Assembly: GCA_965112735.1 (NCBI GenBank)
Contig: OZ218957.1
Coordinates: forward strand, 2,790,001-2,854,000
Origin: Phaeosaccion multiseriatum
Taxonomy: Eukaryota; Ochrophyta, other classes
Length of the DNA: 64,000 bases
Direction: 5' to 3'
Shown here in pieces: positions 48,334 through 60,067 of the stretch. The position numbers and the translations under genes are program-made. Position 1 is the first letter of the stretch; every line of letters starts with the position of its first letter. The notes under the pieces were generated by a model that searched no databases, had not been told where the DNA came from, and saw only the letters and a program-made list of their open reading frames with translations.

Positions 48334-50430
48334 GCAGCAGCAGAAGTTTTGAAATAATAGGGCGCAAGAGGTAGCAGCAGCAGTAGCAGAGGCAGTAGCA
48401 GCAGCAGCAGTAGCAGCAGCAGTGGTAGAGCGGGTCTCGTGTCCCCTGCCCCTTCCCACACCTCCATCTACTCTCCCTCACCCCTCCCCCGCCCCTCCCC
48501 ACCTTCCCTGCCCCTTCCGTGCCCCCTCCTTTAAGTCAATGAATGTGCCCCTGCTCCCTCCCCGCAGCCTCACCTCACTGGCAAAGAGCTTGGCCATAGC
48601 GGCTTCCTTGGTGAAGCTCTCTCCTCTGTCCTTGGCCATTGCCGCCTTCCAAGTGAGCAGGCGGGCGGCGTCGATCTGAGACGCCATTTGTGAAATTTTG
48701 AGCTGAATCGCATACATGGAACTGATGGGCTGATCAAAGGCCTTGCGGGTCCGTGCGTATCTTCGTATGTGTTGTGAATGTGAAGGGAAGTGAAGTGAAT
48801 GTGAGCACGTTGGGACGACGTACATGGGGGGTGACGGAGAGAGGTTGAGTAGGTAAGACGAGGGGAGGAGGGAGGGAGGGAGGGAGGGAGGGAGATGAGC
48901 CAAGGGGTGAGGTCAGTGCCATGAAGGAGCTCAACATCGTGCTGCCAACGAAACGCCTTTGGCCTTCACCACCCCCTTTCCCTCTCCATCTTCTTCCCAT
49001 GCAAACGTCTCTATCGTAACGGAAGAGAAAGAGAGGCAGACCCACCCATCCGACCCCCCGACCATCTGAGAAACACAAACCGACCAAGTACCGAGAGTTT
49101 CGACTTACTTGACTGCGCAATCGAGTGAGGCCTGAGCAATGCCTACCGCCTGCCCAGCGATGCCGATACGCCCTGCATCAAGCGAGCCCATGGCAATCTT
49201 GAAGCCGCTGCCTTCGCTGCCGAGCATGCAGGAGGCGGGCACTCGGCAGTCTTCGAAGATGAGGTTGGCTGTTGACGACGCGCGTATGCCCAACTTGTCC
49301 TCCTTCTTGCCCAGAGAGAAGCCGGGGAGGCTCTTGTCCACGATGAAGGCAGTGATTCCCTGAGGGAGGGAGGGATTGGGGTGAGGAAGGGAGAGAGGGG
49401 GAAGGAGGGAACGAGGGAGGGAGGGAGGGGGAAGAGTGAGGGAGTGAGTGGGTGGGTGAGGTGGGGCGACGAGTGAGTTGAGTTGAGTGAGTGAGCGAGC
49501 GGGCGGGGTGGATTGAGTGCACGAGTAGATAGGCGAGTGAGTGAGTAGGCGAGTGACAGCATGAAGGAGCAAGCCGTTGAGCGTGCAACTGAGCGAGCGA
49601 TCGATTGTGGGCGTGAGTGAGAGATTGTGGGAGCGTGCGAGGTGCCAATACAAATGTCCACCCCTCCCCTCTGTTCCACTCCCCTCTCCCCCCGCCCCCC
49701 TCCCCTCCTATTCCGTCCCCACCTTGTTCTTCTTGGCGTCCGGCAGGGACTGCGCAAACACAATGGCGGCATCAGCTTCATACGAGCTCGTGATCCAGGC
49801 CTTCGTGCCGTTGAGCACGAAAGAGTCCCCATCCCGCACCGCCTGGGTGCTCGCCGCCCCTGCATCGCTGCCGTTTCCCGGCTCGCTGAGGGCGAAGCAG
49901 CCCAGCTTCTCCCCAGTGGCGAAGGGCTTCAGCCATTCCTCTTTCTGCTCCGGAGTGCCGAACTTGTCAACGGGCCCGCAGAACAGCGAGTTGTGGACGG
50001 ACATGACCACGCCCGTGCTGGCACAACCCCGACTAATCTCCTCCATCGCAATCGCGTAGGCCATCGTGTCCAGGCCAGAGCCTCCGTACTCGTCTCCAAT
50101 GGCCACCCCCATGAGCCCCATCTCCCCCAATTCTTTGACGGCCTCTGCCGGGTACTCGTGCTTCTGGTCCCACTGCCCCGCCTTGGGCGCCAGGCGGTCG
50201 TCCGCATACTTGCGGCACATCTCCCTGATCATCTGGTGCTCCTCGGGGAGGCTGCTCATCGTCAAGTAGGAGCGCCGCGACGATGTGCTGCTCGCCCCAC
50301 CGGCAGGTTCGCTCCTTCTACTCCTTGAGGGCCCCGCCGCAGAGGAGACTTGAGGTGTGAGTAATCGAGTTCCGCAGAGCCCTCGCTGGCCACCAATGAC
50401 CCGCCGACCAGTCATCCGCACAGCCATCAT
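46064..50430 (-). CDS. ACADS: Short-chain acyl-CoA dehydrogenase, mitochondrial
   Basis: FAD enzyme of beta-oxidation: alpha,beta-dehydrogenation of short acyl-CoA, passing electrons to ETF. Exons: 50430-49723, 49359-49109, 48760-48574, 48244-48197, 48009-47953, 46144-46064, giving 443 aa. The Arg-rich N-terminus ([17 protein letters not shown]) is a likely mitochondrial presequence. Motifs: [14 protein letters not shown] (ACAD signature 1, FAD/substrate site), [64 protein letters not shown] (signature 2 region) and the catalytic base Glu about 420 in IYEGTSEVQ. The family match is closest to butyryl/short-chain enzymes. The last intron (46145-47952) is swollen by a minisatellite. An upstream TTG extends the frame, but the ATG pair at 50427/50430 is the sensible start. 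Confidence 0.94.
46160..47646. repeat. Intronic minisatellite, about 40 units of about 36 bp
   Basis: A head-to-tail array of a unit around gtagaggcgtatgggtgggg followed by agggtagaggagagaga. Unit length varies by multiples of two bases in the (ga)n part. It lies entirely inside the last intron of the acyl-CoA dehydrogenase. It produces long spurious ORFs in several frames. Confidence 0.95.
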
Positions 50431-50992
50431 TGTGGCCTCGCGTCTGCTGTTCAAGGAAGAGCAGACACTCTATTCAGGGACGAGACAGAACAAGTTCAAC
50501 GAAGAAAGGGGGGAGGAAGTTGCCCTTGTTCGCAGGAGAAGGAAGAGCTCAACTTCCAGGGACAAGGAAGAGTAGCAATCAAGTGATTTGCGAAGGGGTG
50601 ATAGTTACTCTCGCCTCTATATCAAGGAAGAGCTATCACCACAGAAGGCGGGAGACAAGGTGGGTGGTTGTTCAACCCACACAGCCCAGCGCAGCGTAAG
50701 CTTACGTAAGGTGAGGTGAGGGCAGGGAGGATTATCGGATTATCAACGAATCAATCAATCAGGACAGAGAGGGCGCGCATAGACATAGGCTGCTGAGAGC
50801 GCTGCGAGAACGCGAAGTCGCTGCTGCAGAAGAAGTCCCTGAGCGTCGATCTCTTAGCGGCGCTCTCCTGAAGCAATCGCTCTTGCTCGTCTTTGGCGGA
50901 CTGTCCGACTGCCGCTAGAAGCGCTCAAGAGAGAGAGCAGCCGCAGCGGAAGGAGGGACAGGAGCAGGAGCAGGAGGAAGGGCTCAGGCAGG
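50431..50992. promoter_or_regulatory. Upstream region of divergent ACADS and BUD31
   Basis: A 562-base gap between two divergent start codons. No coding signal was seen. It should hold both promoters and 5' UTRs; it includes a short (atca)n run near 50740-50760. Confidence 0.35.
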
Positions 50993-51236
50993 ATGTCAAA
51001 GTAAGTCGCAACATACGCCCATGATGAGGGGAAGTCTCAGCCAAGGTCGATTGCAACCGCTCCAGCAAGCACCACAAAAGAAGAGCTTGAAGGTGGAAAG
51101 GGGCCGAGAGAAAGACAGAAGATGTGTACATTTACTGGGGGTTGCAGTCCTTCTCCTTGTTCTGCCTCCGCCTCCGCCTCCGCCTCCCCAGCCATGCCCC
51201 TCTGTGGCCCCGCCCGGCCCTTCCCTTGCCAGTATC

Positions 51237-51302
<66 letters not shown>

Positions 51303-53549
51303 AGAAAGATAGAAGATCTATACAGATTTAGTGAGGGTTGTGGTTCTTCTGCTTCTCCTGCTCCCGCCTCCGCCTCCGCCTCCTCAGCCACGCCCCTCTG
51401 TGTGGCGCGGTCCTTCCTTTGCCAGTCTCTATTTCTCCCCCCCCCTCTCTCTCTCTCTTTCTCTCTTTCTCTCTCTCGCTCCCTCTCTCTCTCTCTGTGG
51501 TGTGTGTGTACCTGTCTCTTTGTCCATCCTTGTCTCGCTCTCTCCCCTCCTCTCTCTCTGTCGGCACGATTCGCTTTGTTTTGTGTGAACCCGCTGCGGA
51601 CGCCTAACCTGCAGGTTCTGTAGGTCCTATCTCCCCTTCTCACCCCCACCTCCCCCCTCTTCCCCCTCTCTGCTCTCCAAAGGTTTGGCCGCACGCAGCG
51701 ACCCCCCCCAGGCTACGATGTAATCGAGCCCACGCTCACAGCCCTGGAGAACGAGCTCAGAGACAGTGAGTTGTTAAGGGACACCCGTGCAAACAGTCCA
51801 CAGCGCGGGGGGCAGGGTGTCAGAGATAGGGTTCAGGGGTGGAAGTGGTGAGAGGGCAGACTTTGCTGAACCGTCGAAGCCAGCTCAACCGAGGGGGTTG
51901 GCTCCAAAGGGAACGTCGTGACGGGTGCAGGTTTCTCCACCCGACCAGCCAAGCAGTCGAGGCAGGAAGGAGCCCGTAGGGAGAGGTGGCTTGATTCCGT
52001 CCCTTCCCTTCTCTGGGTGGCGCAGTTCTCACCCTTCCGTCTCTCTCTCCTCCTCCGTCTGTTGATTCCCCCTCCTCTCTCTCCCACCCTCTCTCCCTCT
52101 CTCTCTGCGTGTCTTTGAGGTGATCCATCCACTTAGTCACTCACTAACTCACTCACTCACTCACTCACTGACTCACGTTGGCCGCCCCCCATACACCTCT
52201 CACTCACTCACGTGGCTCACCCATGTTGTCTCTCTCTATCTCTCTCTCTGCAGAGGTGAACGAGCCACACGAGGGCCTGCGGAAGAATGAGTCGCTGTGG
52301 CCAGTACACCAGATCAACTGGCAGAAGAGGTGGGAGAGGGAAGGAGACGGAGGGTAGATAGAAGCCTAAGACTTGAGGGAGGGAAGGGCAGACAGCAGCC
52401 GTCCAGAGGCACAGCCGCACAGGCGGGCGGGGGGGTCCAGTGAGGGAGGAGGGGGCAGGGGAACGAAGGGCGGGTGAAGAGCTTCGTGCTTCTCTACCGC
52501 AAGTACCCGTACCCGCACATACGCACACACGCACACACACGCATCCACACACCCACAGACCACTCACTCATCGCTCTCCCCACCCACCCACCCACCCACG
52601 CACACTCAAACCACTTACTCATACTCTCCCCACCCACACACATACACACGCAACCACGCCCCCCCCCTCGCAGCCGCTACGTCTTCGATATGTACGTGCT
52701 GTACAAGCGCATCAGCAAGCAGGTGTACGACTACTGCTGCAGGAACAAGGTGAGTGAGTGAGTGAGTGAGTGAGTGAGGAGTGGGGGAATGCGTGAGTGA
52801 GTATGTGCGTGAGTGCGTGAGTGAGTGAGAGTGAGTGAGTGAGTGAGCCCATGAATGGGACCGGTATTGACGCCTGTCTCCTACACCTTTTTGTAGCGTG
52901 TGGATGTACCATCGATTTGGAACTGCACTGAAATGAAATTGTCCATATGCGTGGATACGATAAACAGATCATCGATGCGGCGCTGTGTGCCAAGTGGAAG
53001 AAGCGGGGCTACGAGCGGCTGTGCTCCACTTACGTCATTAACACGCGCAACTTCAAGTTTGGCACCACGAGCATCTGCAGAGTACCCCGACACTGTCTGG
53101 CGGATGGGCAGGTGGGTGGGTAGGGAGAGGACAGCGGAGGAGGAGGAGGAGGAGGAGGAGGAGGAGGAGGAGGAGGAGGAGGAGAGGGAGGAGGAGAGGG
53201 TGGATTGACAAACACCGTGATACATGTGATAGATTGATGAAGGAGAGCTTGATTGGCCGTTTCTAACGTACTGTCTAACAACAGCACATCATGCACACCA
53301 CACACACGCACGCTTCCACTGACTCAGGTGGTGGAGGACCCCAATACGGGCTGCAGGGGGTGCTCTTCGGGCCCAGGGGGGCAAAGGAACATCTTCGGGA
53401 ACAAGTATGGACAGTACCTGGCCTCCATCCAGGTGGGTGTGGAGTGGACTTGGGGTGTTGAATTTGTGTCCTGATCAATGTGTGTGGTTGTCGTAAGGCG
53501 CACCCACAACACGTCTCTTTTGCAGTCTAACTGACCCCCCTCCCTTCCC

Positions 53550-53619
<70 letters not shown>

Positions 53620-54004
53620 TGTGTGTTGCATTATCGACGTTTGCTGTGCACTTCTGTGTGTGTACTGTGTTGAGTAGGTGGCGAGAGAGAAGAAGAGGGA
53701 GGCAGCGGCCAAGCGAGTAGCGCAACAAGGGCAGGCAGGACGAGGAGGAGCGGTAGGAGGGGGAGGGGGGGCAGGACCAAGTCAGGAGGAGGAGCAGGAG
53801 GAGCAGGAGGAGAAGAGCAAGAAGGGAGAGGACTCCGACACAGACTCGGAGGCAGAAGGTCCCACCGTGTGGGCGCAGGACGACAACGAAGCGGAGTTGA
53901 GGCCCGACGGAGCGGAGGGGGAGGAGGAGGAGGAAGGGGGCGGCAAGAGGAAGGGAGGAGCCCCGACGGCGAAGGGGGGTATGGCGAAGCGACCCAAGTA
54001 TTGA
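50993..54004 (+). CDS. BUD31: BUD31/G10 splicing factor with acidic C-terminal extension
   Basis: Component of the activated spliceosome. Exons 50993..51000 (only 8 nt: ATG TCA AA), 51683..51765, 52254..52329, 52674..52749, 52968..53111, 53328..53432 and 53678..54004 join in frame to 272 aa. Family landmarks: PPPGYDVIEPTL, NEPHEGLRKNESLWPVHQI, RYVFDMYVLYKRISKQVYDY, AKWKKRGYERLC, NTRNFKFGT, ICRVPRHCL and GCRGCSSG. Family members usually end right after GCRGCSG. This one continues about 115 residues: a Lys/Arg/Ala stretch, then Glu/Gly-rich low complexity ending KRPKY. Several of the usual zinc-cluster cysteines are absent (LCSTYV where LCCLRC is typical, TSICRVP for NCICRVP, DPNTGC for ECTHCGC). 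The frame, start and splice sites are otherwise clean. Confidence 0.9.
51239..51302. repeat. (CT)n microsatellite in BUD31 intron 1
   Basis: An almost perfect run of about 30 tc units. A second GC/CT-rich block downstream (51340-51560) partly repeats the same flank (cctccgcctccgcctcc, then tcagccacgcccctctgtg), suggesting a local duplication. Confidence 0.85.
53549..53619. repeat. (CTG)n microsatellite in BUD31 intron 6
   Basis: About 20 ctg units with a few ttg interruptions, within the intron 53433..53677. Confidence 0.85.
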
Positions 54005-55486
54005 GATGTAGAGAGAGAGAGAGTGTGTGTGTTGGTGGGTTGGTTGGACTGGCCGCGCAGGAGGCCCCGCTCAAAGCCCCCTGCTGGGAGAGGAGGACTA
54101 ATGGCTCGCCTCCGTCTTTCGAATGAACTGCATCCATGCAGTGGAATGGAAAATAGAAAAAAATGCTCCAGACTAAGGCGCAAGGTGCAGTCATCGTCAC
54201 CATCACAATCATCATCATCATAACCTTCTTTTTACTGTTGTTGGTTGACACTTCAAGGAGACAAGTACATGTAGGTCAGGATTTTTGCCACTCTCTCTAC
54301 GACGACCCGGCCACAGTACAGGCGGGGGGTGGAGGGGACGAGCGGGCGGTGCTGGCGCCCCTCATGTTGTGTCCATTCGCACCCACGACGCCGCACCTGG
54401 GCAGAAAGCCGCGTGTAGCTTTCTACTCAACAAGCTTGTTACCTTCTACACTCAACAAGCTTATTGCCCTGGCTTGTGAGTGAGGCACCACCCGTGGAAG
54501 AGAGGTCACCACAATATACATGCCCCGCCCCGCTCTGGGCAGCCTGCAGACGGCAGTCTTTGGTGTTGCCTTCCCCTTGTGCGCTCATCTTCCCTTCCGT
54601 CCCCTCCAACCCCCTCTCTGCCGATATAGCCTTTGTATCATGTACATGTTTGCCCTCCCTTGCCCATATGCCCGCGTTTCTAGCCCGACTCCACATCACA
54701 TCGACTAACTGTATGCCTGCCAGCCAAGGTGCGTATCGATGGGAAAGGGCCACTTCACTTCAATACTTGTAGGCTGATTACACCGGCCAGACCACGCATC
54801 AACATCAACATCAACATGGAGGACCATTATGTGCACCGTTGCTCCTCTCCCTCCGCCTCGTCCTCTTGGCTTGTCCGCCGTCTTCCCTCGGCCGACCGAT
54901 CGACACGGCTTTTCTCTCTTCTTCTTCCTCGCAGGAGGTTGAGTTTCATCTCACACCGAGGTCGGTGTGAGACTGGAAGGAATGAAGGCTGGGTGGCTGT
55001 GATCGTGCTTGGGGGGGGGGGTGGTCCGCTCCACACCCACATCGCTGCCCTCGCGAGGTCCACAGACGGATGGAAGGCTGCTTCTTCCCTTGGCCTTTGC
55101 AAGCAATCAATTGCTGCTGCTGCTGTTGTTGCTGCTGCTTGTCGACGGTGCTTTCCTTTGCCCCTGTCACTGACTCTGGAGTGCTGTTATCTGTGGTCTC
55201 TCGGCGCATGACGACGAACGAATGGTGGAATGGCAGCGCAGAACAAGCGGAACAGCGACAAGGCCCTTCTGTAATTAACTGTGGTGCGTGAGAAGATAAG
55301 GGGGGCGAGAGCGACAACGATGGAGCAGCAGCAGTACCAGCAGCATGGGGTATGGCGACAGAAGGAGTCAGGTGGGGACCGACAGAGAAGTGTGCTGGTG
55401 GTGGGTGCAGCGAAGCAGAGAGGGCAGAAGATAAAATGACTAGGAGTGCGTCTACCTACGTTGGAATAGATTGATTGGAGGCGCTC
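54005..55486. other. Intergenic, no supported gene
   Basis: Downstream of BUD31. It has (catcat)n near 54195-54222, a near-duplicate acaagctt(g/a)tt element at about 54429 and 54454, and a (ctg)n/(ttgctg)n run near 55111-55140. No family recognised in any frame. Confidence 0.45.
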
Positions 55487-55780
55487 TTACGTTCCATCGT
55501 CATCGTCCGCGGCGAACAGGAGCTCCATTGCCGCGCCCCCGCCCGTGGGCGCAGTCAGCTTCATGACCTTGAAGCCAGCGCTGCTGCCACCCAGAGCCGA
55601 TAGGTTCCGTCCCACCAGCACTGCCGCCGTAAGTTCGCTCCAACATGCTCGATCTATCGTCGTTTTGCCCTTCTTTAGGCCTGCCTTGTTCGCCGCCCCC
55701 CGTGCCTTTCCTGCCGCCCCTATCGAAGCTTTGGGGTTTGCCCTCCTTCCCGATCCTCGGGCAACGCCGCGAGCTCCCAT
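55487..55780 (-). CDS. Small hypothetical protein, weakly supported
   Basis: A 97-aa ORF from ATG 55780. The first third is Arg/Gly/Ala-rich and basic (MGARGVARGSGRRANPK); the rest (TIDRACWSELTAAVLVGRNL, then FKVMKL, then MELLFAADDDDGT) looks like a compact folded segment with an acidic end. Composition is less repetitive than most ORFs in the gaps. The frame is open further upstream, and a cag just before the ATG could be a splice acceptor, so it might be the last exon of a larger gene. No family recognised. Confidence 0.3.
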   Translation of the reverse strand: MGARGVARGSGRRANPKASIGAAGKARGAANKAGLKKGKTTIDRACWSELTAAVLVGRNLSALGGSSAGFKVMKLTAPTGGGAAMELLFAADDDDGT

Positions 55781-56224
55781 GCGGCTGTCAAGGCGGTGAT
55801 GGAGAGAGACAGAGGGGCAGAAAGCGATAGGTTGGGCCTTGAGGGAGCAACGACAGATTCCACACACCACACACACACACATTCTCCTTCGCCGCAAAAC
55901 TCTCGACGCATTTGGGAACAGGAAAGAGCGGCTTTTGCAGCAGCCATACCTTGAAAGCTTAGCTACGGATCCTCGGATCATGCTTGTGCTGTTAAGCTTA
56001 AGCTTACCCTGCTGCTACTTTTGCTTTTGTGCTCCTCCTCTCCTTTGGAGGGCAGAACTGGAATTGAAACCGGAAGTGGGCCCCCCCCAAGTGCATGTAG
56101 GGGCAAATGAGTTGGCAGCCTCTTGATGTTACGACGGGAGAAGAAGACCCTCTCTGTCTCTCCCTTCATGGACGACTAAACGCAGAGGAAGAGAAGGAGT
56201 GGAGTTCGCCCTGAGAGAGGAGTA
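55781..56224. other. Upstream region of the carotenoid-oxygenase-like gene
   Basis: 444 bases with no coding signal. The part next to ATG 56225 should include its promoter and 5' UTR. It includes a (ca)n run near 55862-55880 and an aagctt/taagctt duplication near 55995. Confidence 0.35.
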
Positions 56225-59200
56225 ATGAAGGCCCCCTCATCACTTGCTGCTGCAGCCCACGCGGTCTTCGCCTTCGCTCTTTGGCGCCAGTCGGCGACTG
56301 CCTTCACGGTCCCTGCATCTGTGGCACCACAGGGTGGGCTGCGCAGTAGCAGCAGCCGCATTAGCGGAGGCGGATGTGGTTGCGGATATTCCACCGTCGG
56401 CCTCAGTCGTCGTCAGGGCGAGGCGCAGCCGCTGGACGCACAGACCCATGGAGGAGGGCGAAGTGAGAAGCAGAGTAAGCTCTGGGCGGCGAAGACTTCG
56501 AGTGCTTGGGATAACGACGCATGGCTGAATTGCTTCCAATCAGCAGATACAATAGGCCATTACGAGTTGCAACCAGACGAAGGGTAAGCAGGAGGAGGTG
56601 GGTGAAAATAGTGGGACATGAAGCGAGTCATGCACTGCTGGTTGCAACGAATCAACCCGCTACCGCGTTGATTTTTACTCTTCTGACACCCGTATCCACC
56701 CCTCCACCCCCGCACCCACTCGCCACTCCCTCCCTTTCTCCCTCCCTCCTCCCTCCCTCCCCCCCCCCTTCTCCCTCCCTCCCTGCCTCGCAGTAGTGGC
56801 GCCATCCCCTCTGACATGTCTGGCACTGTGTACAGCGTCGGGCCCGCCAAGTTCGAGGTACAGGGGCAGCTCATCGGCAACCCGTTCCGCGGTGACGGCA
56901 TGGCCTGTGCAGTATCCTTTGCGGACGGAAAGGCGTACTTTAGAAACGACTTTATCAAGACCAAGGCAAGTAGGAAGAGGTGGGGTTGGACATTAAGGGG
57001 ATAGGAGGAGGTCGGAGGGGCGGGAAGGGAGGCGATGGCTGGCTATGTACCTACTCCTCGTCCCTCTGCGTCTTTTCTCTCTCGCAATGCGCGGCTGTCG
57101 GTGCTGCTGCCCGTTGGAGCAGCTCGCAGCAGCTGGCGTATGAGCTGCCCTTGTCCGATATTTGCTTCTCTGCTGACGCCCTCCCGCCGTGTTGTTGTTA
57201 TGTTTGCTGTCGTCTTTTATCTTCAGGGCATGAAGAAGGAGAGATTGGCCGGAAAGGTGAGCATGTTGATAGCGATAGCGATAGCGTCCGTCGCTAGACC
57301 ATTGGACCGATCCACCCATTTTTCTATAAATGCACCACCCCTGCTCTATGCCAGAGAGCTGAGCTGCTTGAGCAACCCACCTCCTTTCAACTCGCCCCTG
57401 TCTTGTTGTTGCTGCTGCTGTGGCTCTTTTGCGCTGCACACTTGTCTGCCTTGCCTTGCTTGCCTCCGCGCCTTTTGCCTTCATGTGTCATCCATCACCT
57501 GTGTGCGGCCGTGCAGGTGGTGTTCTCCAAGAAGCCGCTTTCCTGGGAAGGTGGTTGGGTAGAGCAGTTCTTAGAGAGGGGCAAGAACGTTGCCAATCGA
57601 GGCATCGTGTTTTGGGGAAACAGGCTTCATGTCATGTGGGATTCTCAGAATCCGTGGAAGGTGAGTCAGTGGTGGAGCGAGTGGAGGGGGGGAGGGAGGG
57701 AGGAAGTATTGGAGGGAGGAAGGGAGGGAGGACGATAGTCCAAAGGGGTGAAGCGACAGACACAGGAGTTCCTGTGAAGCCAGACACTCGATTTGGAAGA
57801 AGGGAGGGCGTGGGTAGGGAGAGAACTATGGTACGGACTCGAGGAAGGGCGAGGCCATGGAAGAGGCCAATGAGAGAGTCGGGAATGGCGCTGATTCTGA
57901 TGCAAAGAGCATTGGGAAGGAGGGAGGGAAGGAAGGAAGGAAGGAAGGAAGGAAGGGAGGGAGGGCGGGAGGGAAGGAGAGGGAGAGAGGAGTGGGCTGC
58001 AGAGTGGAGATCACACTTTTCCTCCGTCCAGCTCTCCTCCCCTGGCCTTCTGTTGTCTTCTCTTCCTGCTATTCGCCCCCTCCCTAATTTGACATGGCCT
58101 CGCCCCCTCCCTCCTCCGACACTCTCATATACAACACCCCTCCCCAAACCCAATCAGGTGGACCCCAAGAACCTTGAGACCTTCTTTCAGGACGATGTGC
58201 GCAAGCAGCTGAAAAACTCAGACGCCGGGGGTGGCGAGTCCTTCGGAGCCCGGCCTATGCTTGACGCCAAGACACAACGCCTCGTTAACGCGGGGGTGAG
58301 CGGGGGGGGCAACCTGGCGTTACGCGCCTTTAACGACAAGTACGTCGTGGCCAGTCCGCCGGGCAGGGTGGACCAGCGGCTGCCCAATGTGGGGTCGGCG
58401 GGGGCGGTGGTGCCTGCCTTTGGTCTGACGAGTCGCTATGCCGTCTTCTCGGTGTCCTCCTTGGCGCTCGACCGAGTGCCTTACACTCTGGGCTTTAAGA
58501 GCATCGAGCAGGCGCTCACGCAGGATGTAGGCGCAGGAACGGTGCTCGCGTTGGTGCCTCGCAACGGGGGCAGCAAGAACGACCCCGTCACAGAGGTGAA
58601 GGTCGATGCGCACATGTGCGTGGGTGTGGCCAACGCCTTTGATGATGACAGCAGCGACTCCACCGTCGTTATCGACCTCATCCGGGCGAACCCCCTCTTT
58701 TCCGGAGGGGCGAAGAAGACGAAAACTGCCAACCTGAAGGGCAAAGTGGCGTGGGATAAACTCGATTACGGCGCGGATGTGCCCCTATGGCAGCTCGTGA
58801 GGTACACGGTCAACACGGCCGCACAGACACACTCGAGTCAAGTGTTGTGTCACCATCACGTGCACGAGCATGCCGTGGTGGCACCCAGCGTGAGTGCGCA
58901 GAAGCACCGCTACGTCTACGCCGCCATTGGAAGGGACGACAATAGCGACAGCAGTGGTAGTAGTGGCGGTGGTAGTGGGGTGGGAAGGGCATCCCCACCG
59001 CAGGGAATCGTCAGGATAGATACAGAGCACAGCGACCCAGCAGGGGCGGCGGAAAAGTGGTTTCCGGAGGAGGATGGAAAGTTCACTGGTGCCATTAGCT
59101 TCGTGCCTCGGGCAGCGGTAGGGCAGGGGGAGGGGGAGGGAGGAGTGGACGGCAGCAGCAGTAGCAGCAGCAGTAGTAGCGGGAAGGAGGACGACGGTTA

Positions 59201-60067
59201 CATCGTCGCCACGCTGCTCAACGGGAAGGACAAGACGACAGAGATGGTGAGAGAGGAGGGATAGGGATACTCTTTGCATATCCGCTGTCATCCTCTTCTC
59301 TCTCGCTCTATATGTGTGTGTCTCTCCCTCGCTGTTCCTCTCTCTTCTCTCTCCTCTCTCTCTCTCTCCCTCTCGCTCTTCCTCTCTCCCTCTCCCCCCC
59401 CCCCTCTCTCTTCCTTTCTCTCGCCATTCTCTCCGTCACCCCTCCCCTCACTGACACCCCTCCCTGTTGCCTCCCATATCCATGTACGTGCGTGCGTACG
59501 TCGTGCGTGTTCTTATTCCCTCGCTTATTGACCGAGAGCAGGTGATCCTAGACGCCTCTGCGATCTCGTCGGGGCCCGTGTGCCGCCTCCCCATCAAGGG
59601 AGCTCTCCCCCCCTCCACACACGCCACCTTCGCAGAGGGCATCACTTGGGCTCCCGACATACTAAAAAAGGTGAGTATGTGTGTGTGTGCGCGCGTGTGT
59701 TTTGTGTGTGTGTGTGTGTGTGGGTGTGTGGGTGGGTGGATGTGCCTGTATGTGCGTGTGTGCGTGTGTGTGCATGTGGGTGGGCTTGATCATACCAATC
59801 TTTACAATGCTCTTTCCCTTTGGTTGAGCCCTTTCCACCATGTCCCCTCCACGCTCCTGGCGAATCAGCGACGCCTCGCCTCCCTTACCTCATCTTGCCC
59901 TGCCTTTCTCCCCCCCCTCCCTCATCTCCCCTGATGCATCTACACAGAGCTTCCTGTTAGTAGGGCTCTTCCGCCGCAAGGGCTGGAGCGAGGTCAAGTC
60001 GGACTTCAGCGGGCTGGGCATGAACACGCTCGACGACCTGCTTACAGACCCGCGGGAGGAGCCGTAG
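56225..60067 (+). CDS. Carotenoid cleavage oxygenase (RPE65) family protein, plastid-targeted, iron ligands mostly lost
   Basis: Exons 56225..56583, 56794..56965, 57227..57256, 57517..57660, 58158..59246, 59542..59670 and 59948..60067 give 680 aa. The exon 2 donor is gcaagt (GC-AG). The N-terminus has a hydrophobic signal segment and the cleavage motif ATA|FTVP, pointing to plastid import. Family landmarks: VYSVGPAKFE, GDGMACAVSFADGKAYFRNDF, RGIVFWGNRLHVMWDSQNPW, VDPKNLETF, YVVASP, GLTSRYAVF, ANAFDDD, KHRYVYAA and DGYIVATLLNG. The enzyme class holds Fe(II) with four His. Here the first three positions read Arg about 267 (ARPM for AHPK), Pro-Ala about 321-322 (VPAFGLT for MHDFAIT) and Gly about 391 (GVANAF for HVANAF). 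Only the last, His about 625 (HATF), is kept. It is therefore probably not a normal dioxygenase. Convergent with the LCIB-like gene. Confidence 0.85.

Noticed and set aside
51021-51623. ORFs through CT and CGCCTC repeats in BUD31 intron 1
   Set aside because: Products of microsatellite sequence; they lie within an intron supported by the conserved BUD31 join.
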